NCBI GenBank assembly: GCA_937929835.1
Contig: CALFUU010000057.1
Location: 1 to 64,000 of the forward strand
Reading direction: 5' to 3'
DNA from: an uncultured Saprospiraceae bacterium
Lineage (GTDB): Bacteria > Bacteroidota > Bacteroidia > Chitinophagales > Saprospiraceae
DNA length: 64,000 nt
Shown: one piece after another, positions 29,001 through 38,000 of the stretch
How the letters are laid out: every line of letters starts with the position of its first letter
Numbering within the stretch: position 1 is the stretch's first letter
Notes under the pieces: generated by a model
The model's input: the letters and a program-made list of their open reading frames with translations, nothing else
Told to the model about the DNA's origin: nothing
Databases searched by the model: none
Translations under genes and position numbers: made by a program

Positions 29001-32000
29001 AGATAAATTAGTTAGCAAACCTGGATCATAAGAAAAACCACAAGGCAGGTGATCTGTCACTTCTATATCAGTTGCATCAATATTTCCTTGATTGATCACT
29101 TCTATATCAAAGATCACGGTCTGTCCGTAAGTATAAGGTCCAGGAGTTGCTAATTTCTTTGTCAACGCCAAATCAAAACAATCTGGCACAATCTCATAAA
29201 TACAAGTTGCGACACAGCCATTGGCATCGATAATCGTAATCGTATAAGTACCCAAGGTTAATCCTGTGAACAAACCTGTCGTCTGAACAGTCGTACCACC
29301 ATCAATACTATAGGTTAATGGTAAAGTCCCTCCACTTCCAGCTACTTCTATCCTACCATCATTAAATGCACAAGACTCTGGAATCAATTCTACTAAACTG
29401 CATTCCAATAACGGCGGCTCATTTATAGTGGCTAGGCAACTGGATACACAATCGTGCTCGTCACGGATATACACTACATAATCGCCACCACTCAATCCAC
29501 TGAAACTATTGGCATCTTGCCAGAAGCCTCCATCGATATTATAGTCATAAGGTGACACCCCGCCTGTCCCCTCTAAAGTAATCATTCCTGAGGCATCTCC
29601 CTTGCACAGTAAGTCAACGACCGTTGTTGTACATTCTAATAACGGTGGCTGCACCAAGGTGATCTCACAAGTTATGGTACAATCATTTCTATCTCGTATT
29701 GTCACTTCATAATCTCCTGCCGACAAGTCAAAGAAAACTGGACTCGGTTGCCAAGGGCTACCATTGAGGCTATACTCGTAACTTGGTGTTCCTTCTGCTG
29801 CTAAGACGGTAATATTGCCATCGCTAGCACCATAACAGAGTGGATCATTGGACAATAACTGACACTGTAATTCTTCTGGTTGCTCTATCTGAAAAGAGCA
29901 AGTACTAACACACAGAGGACTACCGCTATTACGAACATAGACTGTATAGATTCCAGATGCCAGCGCGCTGAAAGACCCACTTGACTGCCAACTAGAATTA
30001 TCAATACTGAACTCATAAGGTGCTGTACCATCCATACCAATAACCGATACTTCTCCCGTTGAGAAACCGTAGCATTCTACATCCACTACATTGGTAATTT
30101 GACACATAGGTGTCATAGGAGCATCTACAAACACCTCACAAGAACTGGTACATTCATTACCATCTTGAATGGTTACAATATGATGGCCAGGCATAAGGCC
30201 AGTGAAAATATTATTCGTAATAAAAGAACCTCCATCTAGACTGTAGGTATAACTAGATACACCACCAACTCCATTGGCGATTATAACACCATCAGAAACA
30301 CCACAATCAGAAACATCACGTGCTGTAAGGGAACAGCTCACCGGACTAGGCTCGTCAACAACTACAACTGCGGACAGAAAGCAAGAATTATTATCTCTAA
30401 CAGTTATAACATGCGTACCTGCCTCTATGCCGACAAAAATATTTCCTGGCTGCCAAGGTTGACCATCGAGACTGTAATCATATGGTGCTGTCGCTCCCTG
30501 TGGATTCACGATAATGATTCCACTGGCATCCCCGTTGCATTCTACATCCACAACATTGGTGGTAAACTCAAGAACTGTAGGCTCTTGGATTTCTGATGAG
30601 CAGACTGCCGTACAGCCTTGTGCATCGGTTACTGTTACCATATAAGTACCTGCTGTCAAGTTATTGGCAGTGTTGGAGGTAGAGCCATTAGACCACAAAT
30701 AAGTATAGAAGGTAGTGCCACCTTGTGGTAGGACCATCGCTTGTCCATCTGCACCACTCTTACAACTTACAGGAGTACCTGTTGTCGTACAAACTAACTG
30801 CTCTGGTTCCGTCAAGGATGTGAAGCAAGTAGATATACACATCGGATTTTCCATATTTCTTACGGTAACTGTATAATCACCAGCAGTAAGATTTATAAAA
30901 TCAGGACTACTTTGAAAGTCACCTGAATTTAATGAGAACTCATAAGCCCCACTACCGGCCGAGGCTACAACAGAAATACTTCCATCATCACCATTTTTAC
31001 AACTGATGTCAGAAATAAAAGCAATGGCGCACATCGGTGCGGATGGTGCCTCCACAGTTGCAGCGCAAGTACTTGTACATCCATTGGCATCAGTTACCTC
31101 TAGAATATAAGAACCAGCACCAAGGCCAGTAAATGTATCAGAATCCTGACGGACACCATTGTCGATCGAGTACGTAAATGGTGCTGTGCCGCCCTCAATA
31201 TGAACGGATACCGTACCATCAGATATCAGACAATCTGTTACATCTGTCTTTGTAGTCGTACAAGAAAGAGCTGTCGGCTCTGAGATGGCGATACTGCATA
31301 CAGAAGTACATTCATTTTCATCTCGTACTGTCACATTATAAACGTCAGCGTCCAAATCAAAAAACGTATTGCCAGGCTGATAGGCAGTACCATTAAGACT
31401 ATATTCATAATTACCTGATCCGCCTGCTGCAGTAACAATAATCCTTGCATCTACATCTCCATTACAGGCAAGCCTTGTACTAGATAAAACACAAGTTAAT
31501 AGCTCTGGCTCTAAAACTTCAACCCCACAAGTTGTGGAACATCCATTCTCATCAGTCACTGTAACTTCATAATATCCTGCCGCAAGGTCTGTAGCACTCT
31601 CCACTAACTGACCATCACTCCATCTATAAGCATATGGGGCTACTCCACCATCGACAACTAAGGTAGCCGTACCTGTATTTCCACCTTTACACAAAACATC
31701 AGTGCTGCTAGCTGAGCAGGTGAGTTCAGCAGGTTCCGTCAATTCTGTGGCACACATACTGACACACCTTGGACTAGAAGCATTTCTTACATAGACAGGA
31801 TACATTCCTGCCGTCAATCCATTGAAATGGGTCGTCGTCTGCCAACTCAGATTATCCAAACTAAATTCATAAGGAGCCGTCCCTTCACTTCCTGAAACTG
31901 TTATACTTCCAGTGGACTCGCCGTTACAATCAATATTGACAGTTGCAGTTATTGTACACTTTGGCGCCGAAGGCGCATTTAATGATACTTCACAAGTAGT

Positions 32001-35000
32001 GACACAACCATTGGCATCTCTTACACTAACTATATGTGTGCCTGCCATAAGATTTGTAAAATCTGTAGAGGCTTGATACGTGCCGCCATCTATCGCATAC
32101 TGATATGGCGTTACGCCACCTGCCGCAAATACAAATACAGATCCATCAATGACTTCACAATCTGACAAATCATTAAATGTAGTGGCGCAGGCTAAGGCAG
32201 TTGGTTCAGAAACTACACCCGCACAAGTTGCTAAGCAACCATTAGCATCTCTGGTAGTCACCGTGTAATTGCCAGCATCCAAATTAACAAAAACGTTACC
32301 CGGTTGCCAAGGGCCGCCATCAAGACTATATTCATAAGGTGTAGTACCCCCAGCAGAATTTATCGTTATACTTCCTGTAGCCTCACCGTTACAGAGTGCC
32401 AGCCTTGTATCCAAAGAGCAAACAAGTGATTGTGGCTCTACAATGGTAATACTGCACGTAGCAGCACAGAACTCGTCACCATTATCTGTTATCTCAATCG
32501 TATAACTTCCAGCACTCAAATCTTCGAACACCTGTGTCGTCTGAATAACTGTGGTTCCGACAATACTATACTCATAATTGCCTAAGCCACCACTAGGGGC
32601 CACCATAATTGTCGCGTCAGAAAATCCATTACAAGAAACTTCTGTCGCTGATAGTGCACAACTTATCGGAGATGGTTCTGTCAGAACTGCCGTACAAGTA
32701 CTCGTACAATTAGGTGAATCGCTATTTCTAACCGTTACCACTTGCAATCCTGAAGACAAGTTATTGAAGACTTGGCTGGTCTGCCAAGACATACCATCGA
32801 AACTATATTCATAAGACCCTGAACCACCTGTAGCCGCTATTGTCAGCGCACCATCAGTACCTTGGTTACAAGTCACGTCAGTTTTTTCTAAGATAGTACA
32901 AGCGGGCTGCCCTGGTTCTGTAAGTGTTGTCACACAAGTAGTCGTACAACCATTTGCATCAAGAACAGTCAGTGCATAGGTACCTGGACTGAGATCACTA
33001 AATATGGAACTGGTCTGAAAAGCACCATCATCTAACTGATATTGATAAGCAGGTGTACCACCTTGGGGAATGACTTGTACTGTTCCATTGTCAGCTGAGC
33101 AGTCAGAAGCATCCATTATCATGACACTGCAGGTCAAGACGTCTGGCTCTTTTAGAGTGACTTCACAATTGGTGAGACAACCATTGGCGTCTCGGACAGT
33201 CACTGTATGTGGACCAGCTGCCACTCCCGTAGAAGTATTACCTGAAGCCCAAGGCGCTCCATCAAGAGCATACTCATAAGGCATTACTCCGCCTCTTACT
33301 TGTGTCAATATTTCTCCTGTATCATCTCCGTTACACAAGAGGTTTGTTGCACTAGCTCTGCACTCTAATTCGTCAGGTTCTTCAATATCAAACTTTATTT
33401 CATTTATACAACCGTTGGCGTCTTGCACAACAACACTATAGGCCCCCGCCTTCAAGCCCTCTACATCCTGAGAATCCGTATCAGGACTTTGAGGACCATT
33501 GTGACTCCAATCATAAGAAAAAGGTGCTGTGCCCCCGAGTACATCCAAATTTAAAGCGCCATCCTCACCTCCATTACAACTCACATTTATAATTGTACCT
33601 TGTAATTGTAACTCTGGATATACTTCTGCTTCTATAGAACACATACTTGTCAGTCCATTAGCATCTGTTACTGTCACATTATACATTCCAGCTACAGGGG
33701 GATCTATCGTCACTTCTTTTGTAGAGGAAGTAAACCCATCAGGCCCGCTCCATTTCCAAGCGACATTGTTTTCTCCGATTTCTATAAACATCATAGGTGT
33801 CTCTGGACAGACAGGAATATTGTTTGCAATAGTACATTCTACAATAACAAAAGGAATGGACGCTGGATCGTGATCATCCTCATCGCCATTGACACTTGTA
33901 ACTTCTTGGTCTATGACAAGACCATCATTGTCAGGATCATTATCTGGAGTACTATCCAGATCTGGTGGATTATTTCCATTTGCATCTTCTGCCTCACTTA
34001 TTTCTGCAAAGTTGGTTATGTTTGCCATATTTGGATCTGACACTACAGTCATAACCAAAGGAATTTTTTGACAATTTCCTGGTGTAATTGGGCCAGATAC
34101 TGTTATAAAATATTCATCTGTTGCGCCGCCTACTGACCAACTTGGATCAGAGACCATCATACCTGTAGGTACATAATCGACGACTTGGATATCATAAGCA
34201 TCAACTTCCCCTTGATTACAAACTTCTATTTCATAAGTCACAGCACTTCCTATCGTGACTGGCACAGTTTGCAATGGACTTAGTGCTTTGGTTAGAGAGA
34301 GATCAAAAGTATCCACCTCTACTTTGCCCCAGTCTTCATCATCTTCACTCTGATCACCGTCATCATTGTTAGGTGTACTGTCCACATCTTCTTTATCGTG
34401 TGAAGTTACTTGAGCATCATTAATGATACATCCATAATCATCTACTGCTACCTCTATAAGTAACGTATCACAGGTGCCACTTTCTACCAGATCTATATCC
34501 CACTCATTAGAACCAGGACTATAGCTTCCATTAGTATGGGTATGCGACAGGTAGGTGACACCTCCAGGTAGTTGATCCACGATCTGAACATCTGTGGCAT
34601 CAAAAATTAGCCCGACATCAGAATCATAGACATTACAAACAACCAACTCATAGGTCACGGCGCTACCTAAAGTAAACGGATCAGGAAGATTGACTACAGT
34701 CTTGGTAAATTCTAGGTCGTGACATGGTTTTGTACTCAGGCAAAGTGTATCTGAGACAGAAGGACATTGCTGCGTAGATGAAAATCCTTTAACGATATAT
34801 TTTCCCTCTTTTAGTGGACCAGTCCATTCTGGAACACTGGTGGAAGCTTGGATGATTTCAAAGCCGCCCAAAATTCTAAACCACTCATAAGTATCAAATC
34901 CAGGTGTAGCGTAAGCGGTACCCGGTGCATAATCAAAACAAATCAATGTGTCGCCTCTTATACCGATATCACCATTAGGAAATACGGTAATGATATATTC

Positions 35001-38000
35001 TTGATTGAGCGTACACGTCTCACTGAAAACCAACTCTAAAGCATAGGTATAATCTCCAGGATTCTCCGCTGAGAAAATTGGATCCAATAAGGTGTTATCA
35101 TCTAAAAGCGTATCTGGCGACCAAGTCACTTCTGCGAAGTCTTGATATCTCGATGGCAAATCGACTTCAAAAGTAAGCGGAACATCTTGACAGGTGGTTG
35201 CCTCTTCCAGTGCAAGATCGAGCAATTCGATACCCTCGATCGTATAGATTTGATTGAAATCACAAGCACCTGCAACACCAGAGATAGACATCTCAGTAGA
35301 AACGCTTGGATCCACTAACATTATCTCTAAAGTGCCAGTACCAGATGTTGTCATCACATTGGCTGCTGGATCAAATTGTATCAAGTAATTACCACAGGAA
35401 TCTAGGGTTAACTTTTCATCTGGGCATAAGAAAATACTGGAAGGTAGATCAATAGCAAACGAAGGAATGACTTGTGTGAACGGCGTTGTATTGTTATCAC
35501 AGTTACATTCCGTTTCATAACGGACATTGAGAATTACGGGGCAAGCTTTAGCCACTGGCACATCGAAGCAACCTTCTAAGATTATTGATTCTCCTGCGGT
35601 TACAAAGGTTCCAGGAAAAACTTGTGAGTCTAATAAGGGGTCATAAAAGTCATAGATAAAATTATTATCTAAATCCTCGTGTAAGTCAACAGTAACAGTT
35701 CCAGAGTAATCTAGCCCTGGATTTTCTAGAAGTGCCTCATAACATAAGGTCACAAAATTCTCATCTGTAGCACAATCACTAAATAATTTTAACTCTGCTG
35801 TCTGCAAAGGACCCTTTAATGATACATCAAATTGATCATTGACTGAGCTCTGGACGTAGACATCACAGAAACTGCCATCTGTACACGGCTGCTGAGGCCT
35901 CAGCTCTTTTATCTGCACACCTATGCCGTGGTCTCCACAAGGGGTATCTACATCAAAATTGGCGTCGAAATTAAGGGTAAACTGCCCACCTACTGGCATA
36001 TTATTATACCCTGCAAAACAGACTTCAGTACTTGTCCCTATCATCGTCACTGTCTCTACACCTACAGATTGATCAGCCGGAATGACATAGCGCATAGAAC
36101 CAGGAATGTAGTCTAGAACGTCTGGAAGTACAATACACATCTCTACGCTATCACCAGAAGGTTTCTCAGAAATATTGAGTCCCGTGATGGTAAATTCTGG
36201 GTCACTTTGCCCACAAAATGCCTCTGAAGGTTCTGCAGTGACAAGTATCTTAGCAAAATCGTTAGGATTAGCATCTTGAACAATGAGCTGATCACTGTTG
36301 ACGACTCCTGAGCTTAAAATTTCAGGACTACAAGGATCTGAGGCAGTTGCCTCAAGAGTAGCATACGAACCAGAGAGAAACGAATCACAACCTGTCTCCA
36401 ACAAAAAAGTAATCGTAATATGATTACTGTCTTGTGTTGCAGCAACACCTGGCAGACCATTCTGATGTATGTAAGTACTAAAATCAGCATCCTCTGCGTA
36501 AGTTAAAATATTACCGTTTACAGACGGATCTGGGATAGCGTAAAATGTACCATTTAGATCACCACTGTTGGGATATGAAGCCATAAAAGAACCGGGAACT
36601 ATATTGATACCTTGAATAGGAATTTCCAATTCTAAGGCCAGATCCGTTAATGTTGCCAACTTTACATTTTTGACAAAAAAGGATATTGGAATTGTCCCAC
36701 AGAGTGGATACTCATTATTGCCGTCCTCTATAAATGTTGCTTGCAGACCTGATTCTTCCGTGATATACATATAACACAGTTCTGCCTCGTTACAGCCAGT
36801 TGCATTGGGAACAACAGCTGCTAGAACTTCACGGTCTAGACATCCCGAGGTGACGTTCAAGCATATTTCCGCAACCTCTGGCTCTACAGGGCAATAGGCC
36901 AAAGTCGTCAATATCAGTACATCTACACAATCACCTGGAGCCAGATCAGGCAGCTCAAAAGCATACGTACTTGAAGTCGCATCCGTCGAAGAAAACGTGG
37001 ATGCGATAGGGTTGCCGCTCGTATCTGTTACGCCTTGAAAGATGACACTATTCTGGACACTAACTGAGCCCGTCACACCTTTGTGAATTTCTTCTGATAG
37101 ATCCGTTCCATCTGAGCAAATTGTCACAAGGTTCTCTTCCACACTTATACCTGGTGCGCCACTGGCCATTATATTCCTGTCGATATCCAACTCTAAGGGT
37201 GGAAACCCATTGCTATTATCTGTAAGCGTAAAGTCCTCTGAAGATTCTTGAAAGACATATAAAGTATCGAGGTCAAAGGCATCATAATAACTCACATTAT
37301 GATTGAGTAAATCAGAATCCGTTCTACTACATATCGTCGGTAATTGATTATAGGTTCCATCCGCTCTAACCCAACATCTAAAACAAGCCCCATTTAATGG
37401 ATCACAAATTCTATAATCATAAGATATCTGGTATTCGCTTACATCACTTAGTTCTGCAGGGCAGATCCTACACAAATCGTATTCGATTCTAAACGAGTCT
37501 ATAAGTCCACCATATCCGACTGCTAAGCCAGGAAAACCATCCGTCAAAGGATTAAAAGTGATTGTCCCTTGGCTGCCATCACTGACAGAGCAGTATTCAT
37601 CAACGCCTACACTGACACATTCGTGATTAACAAATTCTTTAACGGTTAGAGGGTACTCTACACCTCCTGAGGTTATCAACCGCGCATTACCACAATACAT
37701 TGATGGTGAAAAAATGGGAACAGAGATGTCTTCCATTTTGAAATAAGGTCGGTACTCATTCTCATACCAATTAACAGGTGTGGATTGTACGACATTGAAT
37801 CTATGAACAACAGTGCCACCACAATCATCTAATTCCATTTCTGTGATGGCATTTATATCTTGTGGACAGAAGGTCTGGTAAGGTGTATTTTCCCTACAAT
37901 TAGTGAGAGACACTAAACAATCTGTATCAAAGGGATCTATATAGTGGCCAGCAGCTACATTGAGTATCTGAGGTGGCTGAAAATTAAAATTAGGATCTAC

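Larger units (their letters stand above)
24620..29175 (-). repeat. Array of ten DUF11 domains with acidic linkers
   Basis: Ten domains of about 150 residues start with phrases such as DLALSKTT or DLAQIKQLVT and contain YGD, NQGNV and LPCG/LPSG. Two subtypes largely alternate: a KTT type with VNDFIPCG, and an LVT type with TDHLPSG. The two-domain period is about 890-950 bp. Linkers are extremely acidic, for example DSDGDDDPDNDGEMEDN and GDEDDSDFEEPE. Confidence 0.9.

Noticed and set aside
14740-33617. Regularly spaced repeats that might suggest a CRISPR-like array
   Set aside because: The repeats are long diverged protein-coding domains within uninterrupted frames, with no short identical direct repeats and no spacers or cas genes.
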